Assembly: GCA_036494815.1 (NCBI GenBank)
Contig: DASXNV010000033.1
Location: 1 to 64,000, forward strand
Direction: 5' to 3'
Source: Poindextera sp036494815
GTDB lineage: Bacteria; Pseudomonadota; Alphaproteobacteria; Caulobacterales; Caulobacteraceae
DNA length: 64,000 nucleotides
The notes below the pieces were generated by a model. It saw only the letters and a list, made by a program, of their open reading frames with translations. It was not told where the DNA came from and did no database searches. Positions 51,068 to 59,522 of this stretch are shown piece after piece. Both the position numbers and the translations under genes were made by a program. How positions within the stretch are numbered: the first letter of the stretch is position 1; each line of letters begins with the position of its first letter.

Positions 51068-53167
51068 TCAGGCTTTGAGCAGCGCCGCGGCAATGCGCTC
51101 GCGGGTCATGGGCAAGTCGCGAATGCGAGCGCCGAGCGCGTGGGCGACCGCGTTGCCGATAGCGGCCATGACCGGCCCCTGGCTAACCTCGCCGAGACCG
51201 AACGGGCGTGGAGCGGCGGTATTCACCAGTTCGATCTCGACCGGCGGGACTTCGGAAAAGCGCAGGATCGGATAGTCATCCCAGGTCAGCGATGAAATTC
51301 CGGGGCCGGACAGCATCACCTGCTCCTTGAGCGCCCAACTGGCGGCCATGATCATGCCGCCCTCGAGTTGGTTCCTGGCGCCGTCCGGATTGATGATCAG
51401 GCCGCCGTCGCAAACGCACCAGAGCCGGGTGAGGCGGACCTCGGCGTCGACGACGAGCTCGGCCGCACAGGCGACATAGGCGCCCATGCCGCGATGACGA
51501 TCGTAGGCCAGGCCCAGGCCGCGGCCGGTTTCGGCCTCCCAGCGCCTGGCCCAGCCGCAAAGTTCGGCCAGCCGCGTCAGCACGGCCCGGCCGCGCTCGT
51601 CGCCGAGCATCCCTACGCGGTAGGCCAGCGGGTCCTGACCAGCCGCCTCGGCCAGTTCGCCGATGAAGCTCTCGCTGGCGAAGGTGTTCGGCGCGCCCCC
51701 AAGGCTGCGCAGCGACGACGTGCGGATCGGCGGCGGGTCGATAACGTGCTCGACCGTCCGCGTCGCAGAGATCTCGTAGGACGGGATCGCGTTGAGCAGG
51801 CCGCCGGAGAATCGGCGGCCGTCAGGCATCAGGCGCGGCGGCGCCTTGGGCGGCGGCCGGTAGCCGGGCAGCGCGCTCTCGGCTACCGCAGTTCCGCGGG
51901 CGCCCGTGTGCGGCGTGTTCCAGATTTCGGCCGTGTAGTCGACGAGGCGTCCGGAGGCGTCGAGCTCGGCGGAGAGCGCCATCAGCATGGCTGTCCCGAC
52001 CGGGGCGGCGGCGAACTCATCCTCGCGTCGCCACTGGACGCGGACCGGCGAACCGGGCCGGCGGAGCGCTATCAGCGCTGCGTCAATCGGCGGGTCGTCG
52101 GCGCCGTTATGACCGTAGCAGCCTGGCCCCTGCGCGTGAACGACCTCGATGGCGTCTGCCGGCAAGCCGGTGATCCGGGCCGCCAGCGACTGCATCGGAT
52201 AGACGCCTTGGTTGTGGGTCCAGATGGTGAGCCTTGCGCCGTCGTAGCGGGCGATCCCTGCCGAAGGGCCTAACGAGCCATGGCTGATATAGGGCTTGCC
52301 ATAGCGGGCGGTGATCCGGCGGCGGTTGGAGCCTTCCTCGGCCGGGGCGCCGGCCGCGAAGACATCATTTGGCATGGACTTCAGCGATTGGGGCTCGGCC
52401 AGCGTGGGATCGATCTGGCGCACGTTTTCCCATCGCGCGGCGCGCTCGGCCGCGGCATGGGCGCGCGCGGCCTCCGCCTCTGTGGCGCAGATGAGAGCGA
52501 CGAAACTCCCCTCAACAAGGATGTCGGCCTCCGGGACGGCGCGGTGAACCATCACCTCGTCAAGGGCGGCCAGGCGTGCTTCCGGCGAGGGCTGGCGAAG
52601 CACGCGGGCGTGGCGAAGGCCCGGCAGATCGAGATCGTGCAGGAACGCCCGGCCAAACAGCTTTGCAGGCAAGTCCAGCCGCGGCTCGCTCAGGCCGATC
52701 ACACCGAAACGGTCGGGCGCCTTCAGCGGCGCCTCGCCCGTGGCGGGCCGAGCCAGATCCACCACGCCTGCGAGCGTCCAGTAGTCGAGGCCGGTAGGCT
52801 GACCAGCCCTTATGATCGCGCCATCGCACACCGACAGCACGTCCGCGTCACAGCCCAGCCGCTCAGCCGCCGCTGTCAGGAACAGGGCGCGCACCTCCGC
52901 GCAGGCGACGCGGATCGCCCATCCGGACATCTCAGTGGACATCGAGCCAACCGTGAGCCCCTCGTCGGGGACTTCGCCAGTCGCGGCCGACACGACCCGC
53001 AGACGCGAGAGCGGCAGGTCCAGCTCCTCGGCCGCCATCTGTGCCAGTGACGTTCCGATCCCCTGGCCGTACTCCATGCGGCCGAATGCGATCCGGGCCC
53101 GCCCGTCGGGCTCGAAGCTCACCCAGCGGCTGAGCTCCGGATTGGCGGAGAGCATTGGCGGGATCAT
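51068..53167 (-). CDS. Molybdenum hydroxylase large subunit (IorB-like)
   Basis: A 699-residue molybdopterin-cytosine-dinucleotide subunit of the xanthine oxidase family, nearest in layout to isoquinoline 1-oxidoreductase beta. Seen: 'ARIAFGRMEYGQGIGTSLAQ' (substrate/cofactor channel), 'VRVQWRREDEFAAAPVGTAM', 'SSLRSLGGAPNTFASESFIG', 'LWCVCDGGLIINPDGARNQL' and near the end 'FGLGEVSQGPVMAAIGNA' with the catalytic-type Glu. No Tat signal is evident. It hydroxylates an unidentified N-heterocycle or aldehyde. Its start overlaps the stop of the 2Fe-2S subunit gene by 4 bases; no FAD subunit or chaperone gene is nearby. Confidence 0.85.
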   Translation of the reverse strand: MIPPMLSANPELSRWVSFEPDGRARIAFGRMEYGQGIGTSLAQMAAEELDLPLSRLRVVSAATGEVPDEGLTVGSMSTEMSGWAIRVACAEVRALFLTAAAERLGCDADVLSVCDGAIIRAGQPTGLDYWTLAGVVDLARPATGEAPLKAPDRFGVIGLSEPRLDLPAKLFGRAFLHDLDLPGLRHARVLRQPSPEARLAALDEVMVHRAVPEADILVEGSFVALICATEAEAARAHAAAERAARWENVRQIDPTLAEPQSLKSMPNDVFAAGAPAEEGSNRRRITARYGKPYISHGSLGPSAGIARYDGARLTIWTHNQGVYPMQSLAARITGLPADAIEVVHAQGPGCYGHNGADDPPIDAALIALRRPGSPVRVQWRREDEFAAAPVGTAMLMALSAELDASGRLVDYTAEIWNTPHTGARGTAVAESALPGYRPPPKAPPRLMPDGRRFSGGLLNAIPSYEISATRTVEHVIDPPPIRTSSLRSLGGAPNTFASESFIGELAEAAGQDPLAYRVGMLGDERGRAVLTRLAELCGWARRWEAETGRGLGLAYDRHRGMGAYVACAAELVVDAEVRLTRLWCVCDGGLIINPDGARNQLEGGMIMAASWALKEQVMLSGPGISSLTWDDYPILRFSEVPPVEIELVNTAAPRPFGLGEVSQGPVMAAIGNAVAHALGARIRDLPMTRERIAAALLKA

Positions 53168-53643
53168 GCCGCAGCGCCATCGTGGATCCGGCGCGCGGCG
53201 AGCGCGACTGCGTCCATCACCCGGTTGTGCACGCCACAGCGGCAGAGGTGCCAGTCCAGCGCCTCGGCGATCTCGGTGCGGCTAGGATCCGGATTGCGAT
53301 CCAGCAGCGCCTTGGCGCTGACCAGGATGCCGGACAGGCAATAGCCGCACTGGCCGGCCTGCAGTTCGAGGAACGCCGCCTGCAGCGGGTGGGGTCGCTC
53401 CGGCGTACCCAAACCCTCCAGCGTCGTCACCGATTTGCCTGCCAGTGTTCCCACCTCGATCTGGCAGGCGGCGACCGAACGGCCGTCCACCAGCACCGCG
53501 CACGCGCCGCACTGGCCCGCCCCGCAACCGAACCGCGCGCCGAAGAGGCCGAGCCGCCCACGCAGCACGTCAAGCAGGACCTCGGCCTCGTCGGCCTCGA
53601 TGTGGGCTGGCGCGCCGTTGAGAGTGCATTCGATCGCGGCCAT
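53164..53643 (-). CDS. Molybdenum hydroxylase 2Fe-2S subunit (IorA-like)
   Basis: A 159-residue electron-transfer subunit carrying two 2Fe-2S clusters. The plant-ferredoxin-type cluster is in 'ARFGCGAGQCGACAVLVDG' with a further Cys at 'AACQIE'. The second cluster has 'QCGYCLSGILVSAKALLD' and 'WHLCRCGVHNRVMDAV'. Usual length for CoxS/IorA-type subunits. The first gene of the two-gene operon with the large subunit. Electrons probably go to a cytochrome, as in other FAD-less IorAB enzymes. Confidence 0.92.
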   Translation of the reverse strand: MAAIECTLNGAPAHIEADEAEVLLDVLRGRLGLFGARFGCGAGQCGACAVLVDGRSVAACQIEVGTLAGKSVTTLEGLGTPERPHPLQAAFLELQAGQCGYCLSGILVSAKALLDRNPDPSRTEIAEALDWHLCRCGVHNRVMDAVALAARRIHDGAAA

Positions 53644-53778
53644 GGGCGCCTCTATATGGTCTCGTTACCCCGGAACAAAGCTGCACACCTCGCCATCTCC
53701 CCGAAAAGGCGCATCCAGCGGTGCAGTGGCCCCTCGCCACTAGCCGTCACTACGAGGTCCTCAGCCGATCGGGCCGGC

Positions 53779-54525
53779 ATGTCCGAAAGCAGCCATAGCG
53801 AACGACAATTGGGGGGCTCTGGACTTGGCGGTCCAAAGCGCCACTATTGGCGTATGCTGTTGGCGCGCGCCTTTGCGGGATTCATCTTCCTGTTCGCGGT
53901 CATCGCAAGCGTGTTTTTCGGTCTGGCGGGGACGCTGCACGACGAGCGCGCGTGGGTGATGCTGGCGGTGTTCTTTGGATGCGCGGGGTGCATCACCGTC
54001 TGGCTCTGGTTCCAAGACAAAGCGCTGTTGGAGCGGCGAGTAAAGGCGGGGCCGGGCTCGGAGTCCGATCCGATGCAGAACCTCGTCCAGGGGCTGGCGG
54101 GACTCGTCTTCCTGGCCACCTTCGCCCTGCCGGGGCTCGACAGACGCTTCAGCTGGTCTCACGTGCCCCTCGGCGCTTCGCTCGCTGGCGATGGGATGAT
54201 CTCCATCGGCTTCCTGATCGTTTTCCTCACCTTCCGGGAGAACACGTTCACCGCCGGTACAATCGAGATCGCCGAGGGTCAATACGTGATCGCCAGTGGT
54301 CCCTACGCAATCGTACGCCACCCCATGTACTCCGGCGCGCTTATCATGACCGCCGGAATACCCCCCGCTCTGGGTTCGTGGTGGGGGCTTATCCCGGCGG
54401 CTCTGCTCGTCCCTATCATCGTGTGGCGGCTGATGCGCGAGGAGGCGTTCCTGGCGGAGAACCTCGCCGGCTACGGCGACTATCGCGGCCGCGTACGCTA
54501 CCGGCTGGCGCAGAATTTCTGGTAG
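53779..54525 (+). CDS. Isoprenylcysteine carboxyl methyltransferase (ICMT)-family membrane protein
   Basis: A 248-residue integral membrane protein with about five hydrophobic helices and the C-terminal ICMT/PEMT signature 'GPYAIVRHPMYSGAL', followed by 'REEAFLAENLAGYGDYRGRV'. These bind S-adenosylmethionine at the membrane; bacterial substrates are mostly unknown. Start ATG 53779 (MSESSHS) is probable; ATG 53854 (MLLARAF) just before the first helix is an alternative. Divergent from the molybdenum hydroxylase genes. Confidence 0.82.
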   Translation: MSESSHSERQLGGSGLGGPKRHYWRMLLARAFAGFIFLFAVIASVFFGLAGTLHDERAWVMLAVFFGCAGCITVWLWFQDKALLERRVKAGPGSESDPMQNLVQGLAGLVFLATFALPGLDRRFSWSHVPLGASLAGDGMISIGFLIVFLTFRENTFTAGTIEIAEGQYVIASGPYAIVRHPMYSGALIMTAGIPPALGSWWGLIPAALLVPIIVWRLMREEAFLAENLAGYGDYRGRVRYRLAQNFW

Positions 54526-54684
54526 TCGCAACGGCACTATGGGCCTCATCCAAAGACTTGCGGTTTTGATGACCCGGCGGGACCTCGCCATTAGCCGTCC
54601 AAACGTTTGGCAGTGGCGGGCCTGCGAAAAGTCCCCATACCGAACCTTCAAATGGGGTGGATAGCTAGTGCGCTCCCCCTCAGG

Positions 54685-55302
54685 TCAGGCCGCTGACTTG
54701 GCGGTCGCCAAGAAGGGCCCGACCACCCCTAGCGCCCGCGCGACATAGGCTTCCTTTTTGCCCACAGGCGCGATGTAGCGCATCGCCTCCTCGGCGTCGC
54801 GCAAGCTCGCGAGCCGCGCGATCATCCAGGTCGCCAGGTATTGTGAGGCCAGGCATCCGCCAGCGGTCGCGACATTGCCATGCGCGACGAAGGGAGCGTC
54901 GAGGACTTCGACGCCGGCTTCGATGACCCAAGGTTTGGTCGTGAGGTCGGTACAGGCAGGCAGGTCGCCAATGAGACCAAGCTTCGCCAGCAAAAGTGTG
55001 CCCGAGCACTGGGCGCCGACAAGCTGGCGAGCGGGATCGAGCACGATGCGGGACAAAGTTTCGGAGTCGGCGGCGATCTCCCGCGTCTTGATTCCACTGC
55101 CGATGAGGACCGCATCGGCTTCGGCGGTGAACTCGATCGGCCGCTGGCGCTGGATGACCACGCCGTTCATCGACGTCACCTCCGGTGTCGGAGAGGTGAT
55201 GTGCGCCGCCCAGCCCTAGGTTTTCAGGCGGTTCAAGATTGCGGCGGCCACGAATGAGTCCAACTCGTTGAAGCCATCAAAGGTGAGAACGGCAATCTGC
55301 AT
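54685..55302 (-). pseudogene. DJ-1/PfpI family gene interrupted by one amber codon
   Basis: From ATG 55302, preceded by a perfect GGAGG five bases away, the frame reads 'MQIAVLTFDGFNELDSFVAA', then 'AILNRLKT', then TAG at 55218-55216 (codon 29). It continues in the same frame through 'GWAAHITSPTPEVTSMNGVV', 'DAVLIGSGIKTRE', 'QLVGAQCSGTLLLAKLGLIG' (nucleophile Cys elbow), 'ATAGGCLASQYLATWMIARL' and on to TGA 54685. Only this single nonsense codon breaks a 205-codon DJ-1/PfpI glutamine amidotransferase-like gene. Re-initiation at ATG 55179 would give a 164-residue product lacking the first strand and helix. Recent inactivation, a sequence error, or readthrough are all possible. Confidence 0.8.
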
Positions 55303-55568
55303 ACGAACCTCCAACGGGCCGCGCGCGGCCGGTCCAAGAAACGCTCAAGCGATGGCGACGAAGCTCTGATCTATCAAATGAAGGGCTGCAGCGGAATGTC
55401 TCGATCGATCGCGGGACATCAGAATGATTGGCAGGCAACGTGACTTCCATCGCACTGACTACCGCGCGGAGCCGTTAGAGCGCCAAAGGGAGTCCTCGGA
55501 GCCCTTGGCGCTATCCACGCTGATACCCGGGGACCTGGTCAAGGGCCAGATTTACCGCGGATGGCCTC
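55303..55568. other. Intergenic region between MFS exporter and PfpI-like gene
   Basis: 266 bases without a supported gene. The only clear element is the GGAGG ribosome site of the PfpI-like gene at about 55308-55312. Several ATCGATCGATC-like stretches occur near 55400 without forming a convincing operator. Confidence 0.4.
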
Positions 55569-56996
55569 TCACTTTTCTTTCACCGTTAAGGTGACCAGCG
55601 CAAACGCACTCCCGCCGGCGGCCACGCAGGCGAAAGCGCATAGGATCGCCGCCGAATGAAAGCTGGCGACGAGCGCCGAGCCGGACGCTGCGAGGACGCC
55701 ACCCAGCAGAGCGGTGGCGACCATGCCGCCGGTGCGTGCGACCGCGCTGTTCAAACCCGAAGCCGAGCCGGTGTGCTGGCTGTCGACTGAGCCCAGCACC
55801 GCCGTCGTCAGCGGTGCGACAGCACCGGCCATGCCAATGGAGATCACCAGGATCGCTGGCAGGACTGTTGTCCAGTAGGCGGCATGAGATCCGATCCGTA
55901 GCACGAGCAGAAACCCGACCGCGACAACCAGCGGCCCAATCGACAACGGCAGGCGCGGCCCGATGCGGCCGGCCACGCTGCCCATAATCGGCGACGTCAC
56001 GGCCAAAACCAGCGCGAAGGGTAAAAGCGCAGCCCCTGCTGCCGACCCCGAATAGCCTGCGGCCTTGATCAAGACGTATGGGATCAGAACCAGTAGGGCG
56101 CCAAGCGCGCCATAAAGCAGAAAAGTCAGCACGGTCAGGCCGATGAAGCTGGACGAGCCGAACAGGGCCAATGGCATCATCGCCGCATCGTCCCTGGCCT
56201 TCTCGACCAGTAGGAAGGCCAGCATGAGCGCGACCCCGGCGACCAGGGTCGCGATGGCGATTGGCGACCAACCGGCCGCGCCCGATCCGACCGTTAGAGC
56301 CCAGGTCATGGCGCCGAGACTGGCTGTCGCCAAAAGGCCGCCCGCCAGATCGAGCGCTCCGGCGGCCTTGTTTCGATCGACCTCCTTGACGAACAGAAGA
56401 GCCAACACAACCGCACCAATCGCCAGCGGGAGGTTGATCAGGAAAATCGCGCGCCAGCCGACCGTGTCGATCAGCCACCCGCCCAGGACAGGGCCGCCGG
56501 CCCCCATCACCGCGCCCATCGAGGCCCAGATCCCGATGGCCCGGCCTCGCGCTTCGCCGGAAAAGGATGCGCCCAGAATCGCCAGGCTGTTGGGCATCAA
56601 CATCGCCGCGCCCATGCCCTGCAGACCCCGGCCGAGCAGCAACCAATGGAGGCTTGGCGCAAGCGCGCAGACGACGGACGCGGCGCCGAACAGTGACGTG
56701 CCGGCGACGAGCAGACGAACGCGTCCGAACCGGTCGCCTGCCGCGCCCCCTAGCAGCAGCAGCGCGCTCAGCGGTAACAGATAAGCGTTGATCACCCACT
56801 GCAGCTCGCCTGCGCCGGCTTTCAGGCTGGCGGCGAGGGCCGGCAGCCCGACATTGACCACAGAGCCGTCGATGAAGGCGAGGCTCGAGGCCAAGATAGT
56901 CGTGGCCAGGACCCACTGCGGATGCTGGGTCGCTCCCTGTGACGGCGCCCCGCTGGCGGTTGCGGCGTCACAGGCTGTGTGAAAGGCGGCGGTCAT
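55569..56996 (-). CDS. MFS exporter of the DHA2 (14-helix, EmrB/QacA) family
   Basis: A 475-residue inner-membrane drug/H+ antiporter. Motifs: 'SLAFIDGSVVNVGLPALAAS' in TM1 (DHA2 hallmark D..VVNVALP), motif A 'GAAGDRFGRVRLLVAGTSL', 'RGLQGMGAAMLMPNSLAIL' and motif C 'GAVMGAGGPVLGGWLIDTVG' followed by WRAIFLINLP. 14 hydrophobic segments are consistent with the family. No adaptor or TolC partner is adjacent, unlike EmrAB. The gene is monocistronic and convergent to nothing obvious; substrate unknown. Confidence 0.9.
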   Translation of the reverse strand: MTAAFHTACDAATASGAPSQGATQHPQWVLATTILASSLAFIDGSVVNVGLPALAASLKAGAGELQWVINAYLLPLSALLLLGGAAGDRFGRVRLLVAGTSLFGAASVVCALAPSLHWLLLGRGLQGMGAAMLMPNSLAILGASFSGEARGRAIGIWASMGAVMGAGGPVLGGWLIDTVGWRAIFLINLPLAIGAVVLALLFVKEVDRNKAAGALDLAGGLLATASLGAMTWALTVGSGAAGWSPIAIATLVAGVALMLAFLLVEKARDDAAMMPLALFGSSSFIGLTVLTFLLYGALGALLVLIPYVLIKAAGYSGSAAGAALLPFALVLAVTSPIMGSVAGRIGPRLPLSIGPLVVAVGFLLVLRIGSHAAYWTTVLPAILVISIGMAGAVAPLTTAVLGSVDSQHTGSASGLNSAVARTGGMVATALLGGVLAASGSALVASFHSAAILCAFACVAAGGSAFALVTLTVKEK

Positions 56997-57316
56997 GAGA
57001 CTTCAGCCATAACATGCCGCTACGGCTTGCCATTTCAAGTTCTGAAACAAGGCTCCCGCTGGTCCATTCGCACGGATCGCGGCCGCTACTGGCTTAGGTT
57101 CGTCGCGAGGGCTCACTCGCAGCGACGGCGCATCTCGCCAGTGCCGGTCATTAGCAGGAACAAGCTGGATTGGCCTGTCTTTCCCTGTGGCGGTCATTGC
57201 ACGGCCCCTTGGGGGCGGGGAATCTTGCCCCTTCTGGAACCTTGGGAAGGCCTGCTCTTGGCGGCTGAAATGGTCGCTCGCCGTGAGAGGGGACGCGGAA
57301 TGCCGCCTTGCCACAG
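56997..57316. other. Intergenic region, nothing recognised
   Basis: 320 bases between the exporter and the LysR gene, both on the minus strand. Short open frames exist on either strand, but none has a start with a ribosome site or protein-like content. It contains the promoter of the exporter. Confidence 0.4.
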
Positions 57317-58246
57317 TTATGGATCATTGGTTTTAGATGGAGGCGCCGAGACGCGGCAAACGGCCATCACGGTGTCGCGTAGCCAGCGATGGCCAGGATC
57401 GGCGTCCATGCGGGGATGCCACATCGCCGAGATCGCGATCTCCGGTGTTTGGACGGGAAGCTCGAAGCTCTCTACGCCTTCCCTCAGTGGATCGGCGGCG
57501 TCGAAACAGGAGCGCGGCACGAGCGCGACCAGGTCCGATTGGCATGCGATACGGATCGCATCGGGGAAACCAGGCACGATAACGACGACGTCCCGCCTCA
57601 GCCCCAATTTCGCAAGCGCGTCATCGACAGGACCAGAGAAAGCTCCCCTGCGCGATGCTACGACGTGCCGACAGTCCGCATAGCGCTCGGGCGATATCGG
57701 GCCGTCCAGGAAGGGATGGCCGACCCGGGCCGCACCGACGAAGGCGTCGCGGAAGATAAGCTGAGCGCGCACCTCCGGCGCAGATAAGCCCATCACGCCG
57801 ATTTCGAGGTCTATGGGCCCGTTCCGCAAAGGAGCTGCGTCCTTGTCGGGCTTAGGCGCGAAGCGAAGGCGGACATTCGGCGCCGCCGCGGTGACGCTCG
57901 CCACCAGCCTTGCCGAGAAGCGAGCCAGGAACCCTTCGTTAGCGCGGATCGTGAAAGACCGATCGAGCGCGGCCAAATCGAGGGGAGCGGACGTTGGGGA
58001 GAGGACCGCTTGCGCCTCGCGGGCGAGCGCATGAACGCGGTCGCCCAACGCCTCGGCGTAGGGTGTGGCGGCTAGGGAACGGCCGGCTTGCACCAGCAGT
58101 GGATCACCCGTCACGGATCGAAGCCGCGCCAGCGTGCGGCTCACCGCGGAAGCGCTCAGGCCCAGCCGTCGGGCGGCGCGCGTGACGCTGCGCTCCGACA
58201 AGAGCACGTCAAGGGCGACGAGCAGGTTCAGGTCGATGGACTTCAT
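57317..58246 (-). CDS. LysR family transcriptional regulator
   Basis: A 309-residue LysR regulator: N-terminal helix-turn-helix ('LLVALDVLLSERSVTRAARR' then 'LGLSASAVSRTLARLRSVTG') and a LysR substrate-binding domain with 'LRNGPIDLEIGVMG', 'RHVVASRRGAFSGPVDDAL' and 'ALVPRSCFDAADPL'. ATG 58246. It is divergent from the SDR gene (starts 128 bases apart), the standard arrangement in which a LysR protein activates its neighbour. Confidence 0.92.
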   Translation of the reverse strand: MKSIDLNLLVALDVLLSERSVTRAARRLGLSASAVSRTLARLRSVTGDPLLVQAGRSLAATPYAEALGDRVHALAREAQAVLSPTSAPLDLAALDRSFTIRANEGFLARFSARLVASVTAAAPNVRLRFAPKPDKDAAPLRNGPIDLEIGVMGLSAPEVRAQLIFRDAFVGAARVGHPFLDGPISPERYADCRHVVASRRGAFSGPVDDALAKLGLRRDVVVIVPGFPDAIRIACQSDLVALVPRSCFDAADPLREGVESFELPVQTPEIAISAMWHPRMDADPGHRWLRDTVMAVCRVSAPPSKTNDP

Positions 58247-58374
58247 GGTGGAACGTTAGCGGCCCGGCCGCATCAGGCATAGCGTTAGACGCAATCGTTG
58301 TTTGCTACCCGTGCGTCTGGTGGACCCCTTCGAAGTTTCTCATATGCAGACCAGTGCTCTTGGAGACTTCACAA

Positions 58375-59088
58375 ATGACCGTACCATCCCGTGGAAGCTC
58401 TCAGACCATTTTGCTCGTAGGAGCCTCGCGCGGCTTGGGCGCGGCGATGGCGGCCGAATTCGTGAAAAAGGGCTGGAGCGTCGTCGGCACGGTTCGTGGC
58501 GATGCCAAGACCGCGCTGCACCACCTCGCCGACCGGCATCCGAACCAAGTCACGATCGAGCAGCTCGACATCACCCAGCCGGATCGGATCGCGGCATTAC
58601 GAGAGCGTCTCGCAGGCGGCTGCTTCGACATGCTGTTCGTCAATGCCGGCGCCGCCAATAGAGATCGAGCCGAAACGATCGCCGAGGTCTCGACCGACGA
58701 ATTCGTGCGCCTGATGCTCACCAACGTGCTTGGTGTCATGCGGGCCGTCGAGGGATTGCAAGGCCTGGTGCGTACAGACGGCCTGATCGGCGTCATGTCG
58801 TCGGGTCAGGGCAGCGTCACCAACAACACGACGGGCGGAGGTGAAATCTATCGCGCGACCAAGGCGGCGCTTAATCAGAGCATGCGCAGTTACGCCGCGC
58901 GCCATGCCGATGACCGGCGCGCCATGGTGCTGATGGCCCCGGGCTGGATCCGCACGGACCTGGGCGGGCCGAACGCGCCTTTCAGTATCGAGGAGACCAT
59001 TCCCCACGTCGTAGACGTGCTCCTCGCGCAGCAGGGCAAGCCGGGACTGCTCTACCTCGACCGGCACGCAAAGACTGTTCCGTGGTGA
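58375..59088 (+). CDS. Short-chain dehydrogenase/reductase
   Basis: A 237-residue classical SDR with a Rossmann fold. Cofactor loop 'LLVGASRGLGAAMAAEF', 'FVNAGAA', catalytic Ser142/143 ('VMSSGQGSV') and Tyr159-x3-Lys163 ('EIYRATKAAL'). The Arg near the first strand end ('VGTVRGD') suggests NADP(H). ATG 58375 is used because the in-frame codons before it are not family-like. It is probably controlled by the divergent LysR protein. Substrate unknown. Confidence 0.9.
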   Translation: MTVPSRGSSQTILLVGASRGLGAAMAAEFVKKGWSVVGTVRGDAKTALHHLADRHPNQVTIEQLDITQPDRIAALRERLAGGCFDMLFVNAGAANRDRAETIAEVSTDEFVRLMLTNVLGVMRAVEGLQGLVRTDGLIGVMSSGQGSVTNNTTGGGEIYRATKAALNQSMRSYAARHADDRRAMVLMAPGWIRTDLGGPNAPFSIEETIPHVVDVLLAQQGKPGLLYLDRHAKTVPW

Positions 59089-59522
59089 GGTGGGCCAGGC
59101 TCATGATGCGATCTCTGAAGATCCGCTTCGCGGTGTGCGTCGTGAGAAGGCGGCGCTCTTCCAGCGAGTGCAAACCCCACCCGGCGAAACGCTCCAGCCG
59201 GAAGCAACCGGAGCAGGCATGGAGGAGATGATATGTCTGTATGGGGTCGAGCGGTGGCTTAGCGAACTGGCGCTTGCGCTCAGTGAGGAGACCTACCCCA
59301 TACCCCCAGCGCGCCCGACAGTCGGCCTGGAGCGGAGATTCGGCCGGCGAGGATCGCCCTCGCCCGCACCTTCTGGCGTAACGACGAATGATGAGTAAGG
59401 GTAGGCGACGCAGCGACTGAGTCCTCTGGAGGGCGCTCGCCAGTCTCAAGCTGCAGTGTGCGCCAGAATGAACAGTTCAGAGCGGCGTGGCGCAACCGCT
59501 GGGCGGAAGGGAAGTGTGGCGA
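59089..59522. other. Intergenic region, no firm gene
   Basis: 434 bases. Frames on both strands are open for 100 codons or more, but neither has a good ribosome site; the minus-strand reading between about 59130 and 59300 looks the more protein-like (mixed hydrophobic/charged content) without a recognised family. It may be a decayed gene or a non-coding repeat, and holds the promoter of the amine oxidase operon. Confidence 0.35.

Noticed and set aside
53155..53778. Extension of the ICMT-family frame antisense to the 2Fe-2S subunit
   Set aside because: Strong ferredoxin-type motifs are on the opposite strand; the plus frame there is not protein-like.
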